Shown here piece after piece: positions 55,873-64,000 of a DNA stretch of 64,000 bases. Numbering within the stretch: the first letter of the stretch is position 1; each line of letters opens with the position of its first letter. The notes beneath the pieces were generated by a model, which saw only the letters and a program-made list of their open reading frames with translations, was not told the DNA's origin and searched no databases. Source of the stretch: Cellvibrio fontiphilus (GTDB lineage Bacteria > Pseudomonadota > Gammaproteobacteria > Pseudomonadales > Cellvibrionaceae); NCBI RefSeq assembly GCF_035317345.1, contig NZ_JAYKTU010000002.1; one strand, written 5' to 3'. Made by a program: the position numbers and the translations under genes.

Positions 55873-57507
55873 TTAAGTGTAGCGAACGAAATCTTTGTCC
55901 AATTCATCATCGCTCAGGACTTTATGTGTCGCTGGTTTGCGCGGTTTGATTTTAGGTGTGGGTTGAGATGGCGCTGGCGAACGCGGCTGATAGTGGCGCT
56001 GGCCCGGATCAGTATTACTCAGGGTGAAATAACTCACCGACTCTTGCAACCGCATTGCTTGTGAGCTCAGTTCCTCAGAAGTGGAACTTAATTCTTCAGC
56101 AGCCGCAGCGTTTTGCTGCATGGTTTGACTCACCTGACCTATGGCTGCGTTGATCTGGTTTACTCCAGCCGACTGTTCGGTAGAGGCAGCAGCAATTTCC
56201 TGCACCAGGTCTGCAGTTTTACGGATACTTGGCACCATGTCCTGCAGCAATTTTCCTGCATTATCTGCTTTTGTTACCGTCTCGCCAGCGAGCGAACCTA
56301 TCTCCTGTGCAGCAATCTGGCTGCGCTCAGCCAGCTTACGAACTTCCGATGCCACGACCGCAAAACCACGACCATGCTCACCCGCACGCCCTGCTTCAAT
56401 TGCTGCATTTAATGCGAGCAAATTGGTTTGATAAGCGATGTCATCAATCACACTAATGCGCTCAGCAATTTTACGCATAGCATCAACGGTACTTGCCACA
56501 GCGTTTCCACCGCTAGCAGCATCGGCTGCGGCTTTTTGAGCCATGCCATCGGTCACGCTGGCATTTTCGTTGTTCTGGATAATCGAGGCTGACATCTGTT
56601 CCATAGACGCTGACGTTTCCTCTACGCTCGCAGCCTGTACTGATGCCCCCTTAGCCAAGGATTGTGCTGTCGCGTTTACTTCCTCTGAGGCCGAAGCCAA
56701 GGCATCCGCTGAGCTGCGCACTTCACCAAGCACTTGCGACAAGGTGTTGGACATCTCGCGAATAGCCGCGAGCATACTGCTACTGTCACCGGGTTTCAGA
56801 TTCACTTGCTGGGTTAAATCACCAGCTGCAATGCGTGCCACTACGGCGGCGGCATAGTGGGGTTCACCACCCAACTGACGCAGCAAATTGCGGGTGATGA
56901 AAAATCCAATCAATGCAATCGTAATTAACGTAATGAGTGCAGTAACAATGGAGAAAACTGTTGCACTGGATTTGGTCTCCAGTGCTGCATTTTTCGCATT
57001 GGTTGCAAGCTCCATGTTGTATTCAATATGTTTTTCTATCGCTGCCGACGCAGCCATTGCATCGGAAACACCGGCTTCGAGCAGCTGATTTGCAGTTTCA
57101 TTATCATTTTTATTGGAAGCGGCAATAATGGCGGGTATATGTTTAAGATAAGCATCAAAGGCTTCAACATCTGCTTTGAGAAGCTGAAGATCCATATCAT
57201 CTGCCAGCATGGTTTCATATTTTTTCAAGCCAGCTTTCACACGGGCAATAGCCTCGTTCATGCTCTGTTCCAACTGACTGGATCGTGAAAGATCTGTATT
57301 GAGGATATGACGATTCAAACGTATGCGTGAACGGTAAACGTCATTTTGAATTTCCGAAAGCAAATACATGCTAGGGATAACACTCACGTTACTGTAATTA
57401 GTTTGTTCAAATACTTTATCGATCTGTATTTGGGAGGAACCCGCTAAAATAATAATACCGAGTAAAGCTGCGGCCACCAGCAACAACATTTTTTTTGCAA
57501 CACTCAT
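55873..57507 (-). CDS. Methyl-accepting chemotaxis protein (4-helix-bundle sensor), second receptor
   Basis: The 544-residue receptor has two membrane helices (about 6-28 and 180-202) around a periplasmic helical bundle, a HAMP-like linker (GDLTQQVNL), and a full signalling hairpin with tip EAGRAGEHGRGFAVVASEVR. After a Pro/Lys-rich linker it ends DELDKDFVRYT. DFVRY fits the x-[HFYW]-x-x-[HFYW] CheR-tether pattern. The ATG at 57507 follows TGGAGTTATAAG. It directly precedes cheR. Confidence 0.92.
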   Translation of the reverse strand: MSVAKKMLLLVAAALLGIIILAGSSQIQIDKVFEQTNYSNVSVIPSMYLLSEIQNDVYRSRIRLNRHILNTDLSRSSQLEQSMNEAIARVKAGLKKYETMLADDMDLQLLKADVEAFDAYLKHIPAIIAASNKNDNETANQLLEAGVSDAMAASAAIEKHIEYNMELATNAKNAALETKSSATVFSIVTALITLITIALIGFFITRNLLRQLGGEPHYAAAVVARIAAGDLTQQVNLKPGDSSSMLAAIREMSNTLSQVLGEVRSSADALASASEEVNATAQSLAKGASVQAASVEETSASMEQMSASIIQNNENASVTDGMAQKAAADAASGGNAVASTVDAMRKIAERISVIDDIAYQTNLLALNAAIEAGRAGEHGRGFAVVASEVRKLAERSQIAAQEIGSLAGETVTKADNAGKLLQDMVPSIRKTADLVQEIAAASTEQSAGVNQINAAIGQVSQTMQQNAAAAEELSSTSEELSSQAMRLQESVSYFTLSNTDPGQRHYQPRSPAPSQPTPKIKPRKPATHKVLSDDELDKDFVRYT

Positions 57508-57596
57508 CTTATAACTCCATTTTATCCATTTAATAACAACGCACCGGATTCCTGGCAACTATTCAGCTTATTGGTTTACAGAACATTGAGCCGGCA

Positions 57597-59255
57597 TTAA
57601 TTAAAACGTACAAAATTTTTATCTATATCATCTACAGACTGTGGCGCTGACATTTTTTTAGGCCGTGTCGCCATCGCTCTTATACCACCGACAGCGGAAC
57701 GATTTGCTTCGCTCTTTTTATCGAGTTGTAATTTGAAATAGGTCATTGACTCTTGTAAACGAATGGCTTGGGAGCTCATCTCCTCGGATGTAGAACTCAG
57801 CTCCTCCGAAGCCGCCGCATTTTGTTGCAAGGTTTGACTGACCTGACCAATTGCACCGTTAATTTGTGCTACACCGGTATTTTGTTCAGCGGAAGCAGCA
57901 GCAATTTCCTGCACCAGATCCGCAGTTTTGCGAATTGCAGGCACCATTTGATTGAGCATAGTGCCTGCAGTTTCAGCACGTTTTACCGTATCCAGCGCCA
58001 ATGTTCCTATTTCCTGTGCAGCAACCTGACTGCGCTCGGCAAGTTTGCGCACCTCCGAAGCAACCACAGCGAAGCCGCGCCCATGCTCGCCGGCACGCCC
58101 CGCTTCAATCGCCGCATTCAACGCCAGCAAATTGGTTTGATAGGCAATGTCATCAATCACACTGATGCGCTCAGCAATTTTTTGCATAGCGGCTACGGTA
58201 CTCATTACCGCATCACCGCCACTGGCCGCATCGCGCGCTGCACTTTGCGCCATGCCATCAGTGATTTTTGCGTTCTCGGTATTTTGTGCAATGGACGCCG
58301 ACATTTGCTCCATTGAAGCAGAGGTCTCTTCCACACTTGCAGCCTGTATTGAAGCGCCTTTTGCCAGAGATTGAGCGGTTGCATTTACTTCTTCTGAAGC
58401 TGAAGACAGTGCATCTGCTGAACTGCGTACTTCAGCAATAATTTCAGCAAGTTGTTTACGCATATTGGCAACACTGGCCAACAGCGACGTCTCATCTCCC
58501 GGTTTTAGATTTATATCCAAATCCAAATAACCATCGGCAACTTGCGACACAATGTCAGCAGTGTAAGCAGGCTCGCCGCCCAGAGTGTTGAACATATCGC
58601 GAAAAATATATGTCATCACACCAATAATAATGCCCGTGGCGATTGCTGATATAAGCACCAATAGCTTTACCGTGTGACTGTAAATTTGATTGGTTCTCTC
58701 TTCTGATTCAACTAAATACTGTGCAAAGCCGGTGGATGTTGCATTGGCCAACTCATCCATTTGTCGACTGGTTTCACGATCCATACCGCTTACTAATTTG
58801 TCTACTATTTTCCCGGCTTGTGGATCTTGCTGATCAAACTTTTCCAATGCAGAGCGATAATTTTTTCCAAGCTGTTTATGCTCAAGCACCAAAGCTTCTG
58901 TAACTGAAGTGGCTACCCCCTCCTGTTTTTGCAACTCAATCGCCACTCCCAACTGTTCTTGCACAGCAGTTTCAGATTTGGCAAAACCATCGACATAGCG
59001 CATAAACTGATCGGGATTGTTGCCGCGAATCAGAATATTCTTCCACTCCTGAACCTGGGTTTTGAAATGAATGGAAGCTGCCTCTATGGCAGCCAAAATA
59101 TCTGCGCGGCGTTGCACATGTTCAGATGTATCCTGCACAACTGTATTGAATTGACGCAGCTGCATATATGCAGAGACACCCAAGGTAGACAAGCCCAGTA
59201 CAATAAGTGTACTGAGCAGCAAAATTTTTGCTTTTAACGTCATTCTGGCGAACAT
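57597..59255 (-). CDS. Methyl-accepting chemotaxis protein, first receptor of the pair
   Basis: The 552-residue receptor is a paralogue of the next gene. It has two membrane helices (about 8-30 and 190-212), a helical periplasmic domain, a HAMP-like linker (GYLDLDINL), the signalling hairpin with RGFAVVASEVRKLAERS and a basic linker. It ends DDIDKNFVRFN, with NFVRF as pentapeptide-like tether. The signalling halves of the two receptors are almost identical, the sensors are not, so they likely detect different compounds. The ATG at 59255 follows AAGAGGTTTTCC. Confidence 0.92.
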   Translation of the reverse strand: MFARMTLKAKILLLSTLIVLGLSTLGVSAYMQLRQFNTVVQDTSEHVQRRADILAAIEAASIHFKTQVQEWKNILIRGNNPDQFMRYVDGFAKSETAVQEQLGVAIELQKQEGVATSVTEALVLEHKQLGKNYRSALEKFDQQDPQAGKIVDKLVSGMDRETSRQMDELANATSTGFAQYLVESEERTNQIYSHTVKLLVLISAIATGIIIGVMTYIFRDMFNTLGGEPAYTADIVSQVADGYLDLDINLKPGDETSLLASVANMRKQLAEIIAEVRSSADALSSASEEVNATAQSLAKGASIQAASVEETSASMEQMSASIAQNTENAKITDGMAQSAARDAASGGDAVMSTVAAMQKIAERISVIDDIAYQTNLLALNAAIEAGRAGEHGRGFAVVASEVRKLAERSQVAAQEIGTLALDTVKRAETAGTMLNQMVPAIRKTADLVQEIAAASAEQNTGVAQINGAIGQVSQTLQQNAAASEELSSTSEEMSSQAIRLQESMTYFKLQLDKKSEANRSAVGGIRAMATRPKKMSAPQSVDDIDKNFVRFN

Positions 59256-59294
59256 GGAAAACCTCTTATGGATATAAAGCAGCACTCTTTGAAG

Positions 59295-59804
59295 CTACTG
59301 CAACTGCGCTTCAACTAAATGCGCTAATTCACGAATAGAAAGTGCGCTATTAGCATCCAGTAGCACAATAAATTCGTCATCGCGTTTGGCGATCCCATGA
59401 ATAAAATCCGCACGAATATTCGCACCGAACGAAGGCGCATCCTCTATATTTTCATCATCCATTTCGATTACCTCACTAACAGCATCAGCAAGCAAACCGA
59501 GCACATGATTTTGCTCATTATTTTCCAGCTCAACAACAATAATGCAGGTTCGCTTTTGCACCTCGATTGGCTTTCGGCCCAGGCGCACCGCCAAGTCAAT
59601 CACCGGCACCACCTCACCGCGCAGGTTAATTACCCCACGCAAAAAATTCGGCATGAGCGGAACTTCGGTAATTCCACTGTATTCAATAATCTCGCGGGTT
59701 TGCGACAGCTCCAAACCGTAGTGCTCATTACCAATATTAAATGTAAGATATTGTTTGATGACTTCGGGCACATGGCTTTTTTTGGTTTTATTCAATTGAT
59801 TCAT
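59295..59804 (-). CDS. cheW: Chemotaxis coupling protein CheW
   Basis: The 169-residue adaptor links receptors to CheA. It has YLTFNIGNEHYGLEL, the EVPLMPNFLRGVINLRG block and VIDLAVRLGR, all typical of CheW. It lies directly after cheA (2-bp gap) and before the receptor pair. Confidence 0.95.
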   Translation of the reverse strand: MNQLNKTKKSHVPEVIKQYLTFNIGNEHYGLELSQTREIIEYSGITEVPLMPNFLRGVINLRGEVVPVIDLAVRLGRKPIEVQKRTCIIVVELENNEQNHVLGLLADAVSEVIEMDDENIEDAPSFGANIRADFIHGIAKRDDEFIVLLDANSALSIRELAHLVEAQLQ

Positions 59805-59806
59805 GA

Positions 59807-62005
59807 CTATTGCTCCTGCGCAGTCAGAGGCAGCGCGCTATTGCGTAGATTTTCACGATTGATGGCATAGCTGATGAGTTGCTGGATATCCAAAATCAAA
59901 GCAACAGCACCAGTACCCAATAAACTAGAGCCACCTATCCCTTTTAAGGCTTGGAATATTGGGCCCATGGGTTTTACGACAGTTTGAATTTCGCCGTGCA
60001 ATTCATCTACGACCAAACCAGCTCGCTTCTCACCAAATTGCACTACCACAATTTTTTCGCGTTCCGACTCAGCTCCCTGCAAGGAAAATATTTCACGCAG
60101 GCGAATATAAGGAACTTGCTCTCCGCGCAAATTGACACAATTCTGACCCTGAGTATGGCTCAGCGAATTCAAATCTACACATTCAAGAATGGTGTTCTGC
60201 GGGACAATAAAGTCTATTGCCCCAGCTACAACATGGAAGCCATCGATAATAGCGAGGGTTAGTGGCAAGCGAATATTCAAGCTGGTGCCAACACCCATTT
60301 CGCTTTCTATTTCGACACCGCCCTGCAATTCCTCAATATTGCGCTTCACTACATCCATCCCCACACCGCGACCGGATAGGTTGGTGACCTGCTCGGCAGT
60401 GGAAAGGCCCGGATGAAAAATTAATTGAAAAATCTCTTGCTGGCTCAGATGGACACTTTCATCAAGAATGCCGTTGGCAATCGCTTTTTTGCGAATCTTT
60501 TCTACATCCAAACCGCCACCATCATCATGAATTCCAATTACTATATTGCCTGCATCGTGGCAGGCGGTAAGCTTGATGGTGCCCTGCGCTGGTTTACCGC
60601 GCGCCTGACGCACAGCAACAGATTCAATACCGTGATCCATTGCATTGCGCACTATGTGCATCAATGGGTCATTTAATTTCTCCACCATCGAGCGATCCAG
60701 CTCGGTTTCAGCACCTTCAATTTCTAACTCAATTTCCTTATTCAAACTTTTTGCAGTATCGCGCACTACACGTTTAAATTTTTGAAAGGTATCGCCCACC
60801 GGCACCATCCGCAGCGTTAACGCTGCATCACGAATCGCCTCCGTAAAATTACCCATTGAGGTCACCGCCTCAATTAGCGTTGGATTCCCCATTTTTGACG
60901 CAAGCAAGTCAATGCGCTGACGATTAATCACCAGCTCACCGATCAAGTTTATTAACGTATCCAAACGCTCTGCGTCAACACGAATAAAACGATTTTCCGG
61001 ACTGGTTTTTTTCTCATTGTTTTTCTTTTGCTTGTCGAGTGCTGCACTCACAATTTCTGGCGCTACCGCCTCACCTTCCACCAAAATATCACCCAGCATA
61101 CTCACTTGGGCTTGGCTTTTGGCTTGTTGTTTCTGCATGGCCAGCGCTGCATCCAATTCCTGATAACTAATCGCATGACTTTTTACTAAAATTTCACCAA
61201 GGCGCTTGTTATCTTCTGGTAGGGATTTAATAAGATTGATGTAAGCTTCAATATTGCTGCGCGGCGGAATAATAATTAACTCTGAATCCTCCCGCACAAA
61301 CATAAAGGCATCTTCAATTTGCTGCTGGCTGGCTGTGCTGGATAGCGCTATCTCAAACCCCAGGTAAAGCTGCTCGGGATCAAAATTTTGGTAGTCAGGC
61401 AAATGATCGGTAATCGTGGTGATGTGTGTAATTTCACCCAGCGTGGAAAGGAAGCGCATGATGGAGAGCGGGTCCATACCGTTGCGCATCAAGTCCGGAC
61501 CAAAGCGCACGGAGATATGCCAAGATTCGCGCTCGCTCTCACTCACCAGCGACTTGATGTAGTCCGCTTGTATAGTTTGACTCGCCACCGCGGAAACAGG
61601 CTCTTCTGTATTTTTTTCTGCAAGCCAAGGCTGTAATGAATCGAGTAACGCTTGTCCTTTTGCCAAACACTCGGCATCGTTAGCGCGCCCCTGTAAGGCA
61701 TGGTCGATTAATAGCGCAATGTGGTCGCGACATGGCAAGAGAATACTGAGCAGGTCGCCACCAATCGTAATAGTGCTATCGCGTGCGCGATCCAAAAGAT
61801 TTTCTACGGTGTGCGTAAATGCCACTATATCGTCCAACCCAAACAATCCGGCTGAACCTTTAATAGTGTGCGCCGCACGAAAAATTTCATTGATAGTTTC
61901 TGGATCTGAGTCACCTTCATCCAGTCGCAATAGCGCAGACTCCATGGAGTTAAGCAAATCTTCGGCTTCTGCAAAAAAGGTTTGTAATGCTCCATCGAGG
62001 TTCAT
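59807..62005 (-). CDS. cheA: Chemotaxis histidine kinase CheA with MshEN-like repeats
   Basis: The 732-residue kinase has the Hpt domain with phospho-acceptor His46 (AAHTIKGSAG), a middle region, dimerisation and catalytic domains (HIVRNAMDHGIE, IHDDGGGLDVEKI, GRGVGMDVV) and a C-terminal CheW-like domain. Between the P2-like region and the dimerisation domain lie two short motifs, RLGEILVKSHAISYQELDAA-type (about 268-292) and LGDILVEGEAVAPEIVSAAL-type (about 303-326). These resemble the c-di-GMP-binding MshEN motif, though the first lacks its Gly and the second its Arg. The start overlaps the STAS gene stop (ATGA). Confidence 0.94.
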   Translation of the reverse strand: MNLDGALQTFFAEAEDLLNSMESALLRLDEGDSDPETINEIFRAAHTIKGSAGLFGLDDIVAFTHTVENLLDRARDSTITIGGDLLSILLPCRDHIALLIDHALQGRANDAECLAKGQALLDSLQPWLAEKNTEEPVSAVASQTIQADYIKSLVSESERESWHISVRFGPDLMRNGMDPLSIMRFLSTLGEITHITTITDHLPDYQNFDPEQLYLGFEIALSSTASQQQIEDAFMFVREDSELIIIPPRSNIEAYINLIKSLPEDNKRLGEILVKSHAISYQELDAALAMQKQQAKSQAQVSMLGDILVEGEAVAPEIVSAALDKQKKNNEKKTSPENRFIRVDAERLDTLINLIGELVINRQRIDLLASKMGNPTLIEAVTSMGNFTEAIRDAALTLRMVPVGDTFQKFKRVVRDTAKSLNKEIELEIEGAETELDRSMVEKLNDPLMHIVRNAMDHGIESVAVRQARGKPAQGTIKLTACHDAGNIVIGIHDDGGGLDVEKIRKKAIANGILDESVHLSQQEIFQLIFHPGLSTAEQVTNLSGRGVGMDVVKRNIEELQGGVEIESEMGVGTSLNIRLPLTLAIIDGFHVVAGAIDFIVPQNTILECVDLNSLSHTQGQNCVNLRGEQVPYIRLREIFSLQGAESEREKIVVVQFGEKRAGLVVDELHGEIQTVVKPMGPIFQALKGIGGSSLLGTGAVALILDIQQLISYAINRENLRNSALPLTAQEQ

Positions 62006-62322
62006 AGGCTCGCCTCCTTTGCATCCTGGGTGAATTGCGAATAAATATCGAGCTTGAGCAACACCGAATCAACAATTTCATTACTTTTCACAATAAAAAT
62101 ATTTTTGTTCACATCAGAAAAAAATCGCTTGGCAAATAGTAATAGCTGCACACCTGCAGTATCTATTTCACCCACCTTATGTAGATCTAAAGCAATATTC
62201 TCTGTGAGCCGCTCATGGTCCGCAAAAAGCTCGTCTTTGGTTTCTGTAACCTGGTAAATGGTGAGATCACCATCAAATGCCAAGGTAGTAATATCCTTGT
62301 TTTTTTTGCGTGTAATTTTCAT
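62002..62322 (-). CDS. STAS-domain protein of the che operon
   Basis: The 106-residue protein is a single STAS domain, LAFDGDLTIYQV at the start and the DTAGVQLLLFAKRFF segment around the usual phosphorylation site, where the Ser is replaced by Thr (EIDTAGVQ). STAS proteins between cheY and cheA occur in several chemosensory clusters. They are thought to modulate CheA or CheY, but this is not proven here. The gene overlaps cheA by four bases. Confidence 0.85.
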   Translation of the reverse strand: MKITRKKNKDITTLAFDGDLTIYQVTETKDELFADHERLTENIALDLHKVGEIDTAGVQLLLFAKRFFSDVNKNIFIVKSNEIVDSVLLKLDIYSQFTQDAKEASL

Positions 62323-62397
62323 TGCTCTAGCCTATTGATTAAACCATCAACGATTCATGTCCATCACGCTACCTTTAATAACAATAAAGAAGTGCTA

Positions 62398-62760
62398 TTA
62401 GATGAGCATGGAAACAGCTTGCAACATTTGCTCCGGGCGGAAGGGTTTCACAATCCAGGCTTTTGCACCGGCGGCTTGGCCCTCCCGTTTTTTCTCTTCT
62501 GCACCTTCAGTGGTCAGCATGATCACTGGGGTAAATTTATAGGCGGGCTTTTGTTTCATTTCTTTTACGAAACTAATGCCATCCATGTTCGGCATATTCA
62601 CATCAGAAATCACCAAATTGATTTTTTGTCCATCGAGTTTGTTCAATGCATCTTTACCATCGCTGGCCTCTACTACCGTATAACCCGCACCACGCAAAGC
62701 AATACCTACGACCTGACGAACACTGGCAGAATCATCAACCACTAAAATAACTTTAGACAT
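62398..62760 (-). CDS. cheY: Chemotaxis response regulator CheY
   Basis: The 120-residue protein is a lone receiver domain with the acidic pair VVDDSASVR, phospho-acceptor Asp53 (LVISDVNMPNMDG), the Thr of MLTTEG and the Lys of WIVKPF. It would pass the signal from CheA to the flagellar motor or another target. It lies between the STAS gene and the first receptor. Confidence 0.95.
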   Translation of the reverse strand: MSKVILVVDDSASVRQVVGIALRGAGYTVVEASDGKDALNKLDGQKINLVISDVNMPNMDGISFVKEMKQKPAYKFTPVIMLTTEGAEEKKREGQAAGAKAWIVKPFRPEQMLQAVSMLI

Positions 62761-62770
62761 TCACTACTCC

Positions 62771-64000
62771 CTAAAAAAAGGTAATTTCAGAATTGCTTGG
62801 ACTTTTGGAATGGTTGCCACCGCGGTGCACATCCACTTGCTCCAGTGTGGTGTAGGTTTTTTGCACCGCGCGCAGCCAGTCATTGATATCAATCGGGGTA
62901 ATCAATTCACCATGACGAATACGTGTTTCCTGCTCAGAAATAGCACCCACCAGTTTTTCCATATCATCAGTGACATGACTCAGAATCTGGCTGACACGAT
63001 CCTGGAATTGCAAATTAACCAGAACTTCCTCCACACTCGCCTGCACAGCAGAACTTTCATGTTCAAGGGTTTGCGCTGAGTGCATAATACTTTCGCTGGA
63101 CTGCTGGAATTGTTCGAGCACCTGGGTGATGGACTCTTCTGATTTACTCAATCGGGAATTATCTTCCGCGGCATATTCTGTAGTGCGTTCAAGCGTGGTT
63201 TGCAGCACAGAATTTACTTGTTCAATACGTCGCCCAATGCGTGCACCGGTTTCACCCGAGCGAGTGGAAAGCGTGCGCACTTCGTCCGCAACCACTGCAA
63301 AACCGCGCCCATATTCGCCAGCTCGCGCCGCTTCAATGGCCGCATTTAATGCCAGCAAATTCGTTTGCGATGCTATGCCGGCAACATCGGCGCTCATGCC
63401 GCTCAGTTCAACGGTGATTTTGGACAAGCCGGATATTTCTCCCAGCAATTCATCGCGCTGATTAATTGCCTGGCGCAAATTTTGGGTGATTTCATTCAGT
63501 TCACTGTTGGCGAAATTAATCACACCGCCTAACCCCCTACTTCCACTCATATTGCCGGCGGTAGTTGCAGAACTGGCAACGGCCGCCTGAAGGCGCTGAT
63601 GAATATCTGAAAAGCGGTTTACCAATTCAGTGATACTGGACTCCAATTGATGACGAGCCAACTCGGTTTGACGCTGCCACAGGGGCAACACTTCTTTAAT
63701 TAATTGTTGATAGTTTTCCAATAGAGGTTTGTATTGTTGCGCGCTATTTAATGCGGCCTGTGCCTTGTCCAATTCTGCCGCCAGCTGGGTCGAGCGCGCG
63801 GCCTGCTGATTGGCCGCCATAAAACTCACAGCGGCGGCAATGACGATAATCAAACTCAGCATCAGCTTCACTAATCCGCCCAAACTGCTGAAAAATACCA
63901 GTGCAAGCGCCATCAGGAGCAACACTGCAACCCCAGCCATCAGCGGCAAAAACGAAACAGGAGATGACCCGGAGGTAGCGCCGGATGCGGCACTGTAGGA
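62771..64000 (-). CDS. Methyl-accepting chemotaxis protein, cut by the window edge
   Basis: The frame stays open to the right edge, so the N-terminus may be missing. A TTG at 63949 and an ATG at 63940 are possible starts. Two hydrophobic helices lie near the N-terminus (MAGVAVLLLMALALVFF, then LVKLMLSLIIVIAAAVSF). The signalling region with ASQTNLLALNAAIEAARAGE and RGFAVVADEVRTLS follows, with no large sensor domain, so it may sense an internal or membrane signal. Its C-terminal tail is unlike the pentapeptide tails of the two other receptors. It is the first gene of the operon visible here. Confidence 0.88.
   Translation of the reverse strand, partial: SYSAASGATSGSSPVSFLPLMAGVAVLLLMALALVFFSSLGGLVKLMLSLIIVIAAAVSFMAANQQAARSTQLAAELDKAQAALNSAQQYKPLLENYQQLIKEVLPLWQRQTELARHQLESSITELVNRFSDIHQRLQAAVASSATTAGNMSGSRGLGGVINFANSELNEITQNLRQAINQRDELLGEISGLSKITVELSGMSADVAGIASQTNLLALNAAIEAARAGEYGRGFAVVADEVRTLSTRSGETGARIGRRIEQVNSVLQTTLERTTEYAAEDNSRLSKSEESITQVLEQFQQSSESIMHSAQTLEHESSAVQASVEEVLVNLQFQDRVSQILSHVTDDMEKLVGAISEQETRIRHGELITPIDINDWLRAVQKTYTTLEQVDVHRGGNHSKSPSNSEITFF

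Overview
The window looks like the chromosome of an aerobic, flagellated, polysaccharide-degrading gammaproteobacterium, most likely Cellvibrio or a close relative in the Cellvibrionaceae. This is inferred from gene content, not from a marker gene. The clues are a GlcNAc (chitin-derived) utilisation locus built around a TonB-dependent receptor and a halogenase-like flavoprotein, a lipoprotein with a serine-rich linker, a periplasmic fatty-acid cis/trans isomerase, MotAB and a large che operon. Nearly all of it is ordinary, densely packed coding DNA. No rRNA, tRNA, CRISPR array or prophage was seen.

Layout. 1-2833: a group II intron whose maturase is cut by an in-frame stop inside its HNH domain; it sits in the 5' region of darP. 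2913-8145: darP, motB/motA (minus strand), a DUF1244 protein, a secreted beta-propeller protein and a LacI-type regulator. 8253-10721: a lipoprotein with 12 tandem NHL repeats. 10984-22255: the GlcNAc regulon on the minus strand, in two units: TonB receptor / halogenase-like / HxD-type oxygenase-like, and nagK-nagP-nagX-nagA-nagB. Both units begin at promoters whose -35 box is embedded in the palindrome GACAACGTTGTC. A structured leader or small RNA with its own terminator lies between the nagK promoter and nagK. 22492-34216: mostly housekeeping and envelope genes (DUF3014, cti, feoA-feoB-Cys-rich protein, a periplasmic binding-like protein, AI-2E permease, FKBP, rdgC, SulP). 34481-42430: a complete kdpFABCDE potassium uptake system with a candidate KdpE box. 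42494-49228: apbE, an EEP nuclease, LysR with an SbtA-like bicarbonate permease, purEK and two tandem STAS-like paralogues. 49243-50247: a broken chemoreceptor. 50297-52024: an unusual fusion of cytoplasmic, membrane, PstS-like and OmpA domains. 52150-64000: one long minus-strand chemotaxis operon, mcp-cheY-STAS-cheA-cheW-mcp-mcp-cheR-cheD-cheB-REC/EAL, which runs off the right edge.

How the parts work together. The nag locus takes GlcNAc or chitooligosaccharides across the outer membrane (TonB receptor) and inner membrane (NagP), phosphorylates GlcNAc (NagK), deacetylates it (NagA) and converts it to fructose-6-phosphate (NagB), probably under the LacI-type regulator. The che operon has receptors with C-terminal pentapeptide-like tethers, a CheA carrying two MshEN-like (possibly c-di-GMP-sensing) motifs, and a terminal c-di-GMP phosphodiesterase response regulator. 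That suggests chemosensing coupled to c-di-GMP. The most notable items are the nagK leader RNA, the operator-in-promoter design, the halogenase/oxygenase pair inside a GlcNAc regulon, the CheA repeats, the PstS-OmpA fusion and the two degenerate genes (maturase, MCP).
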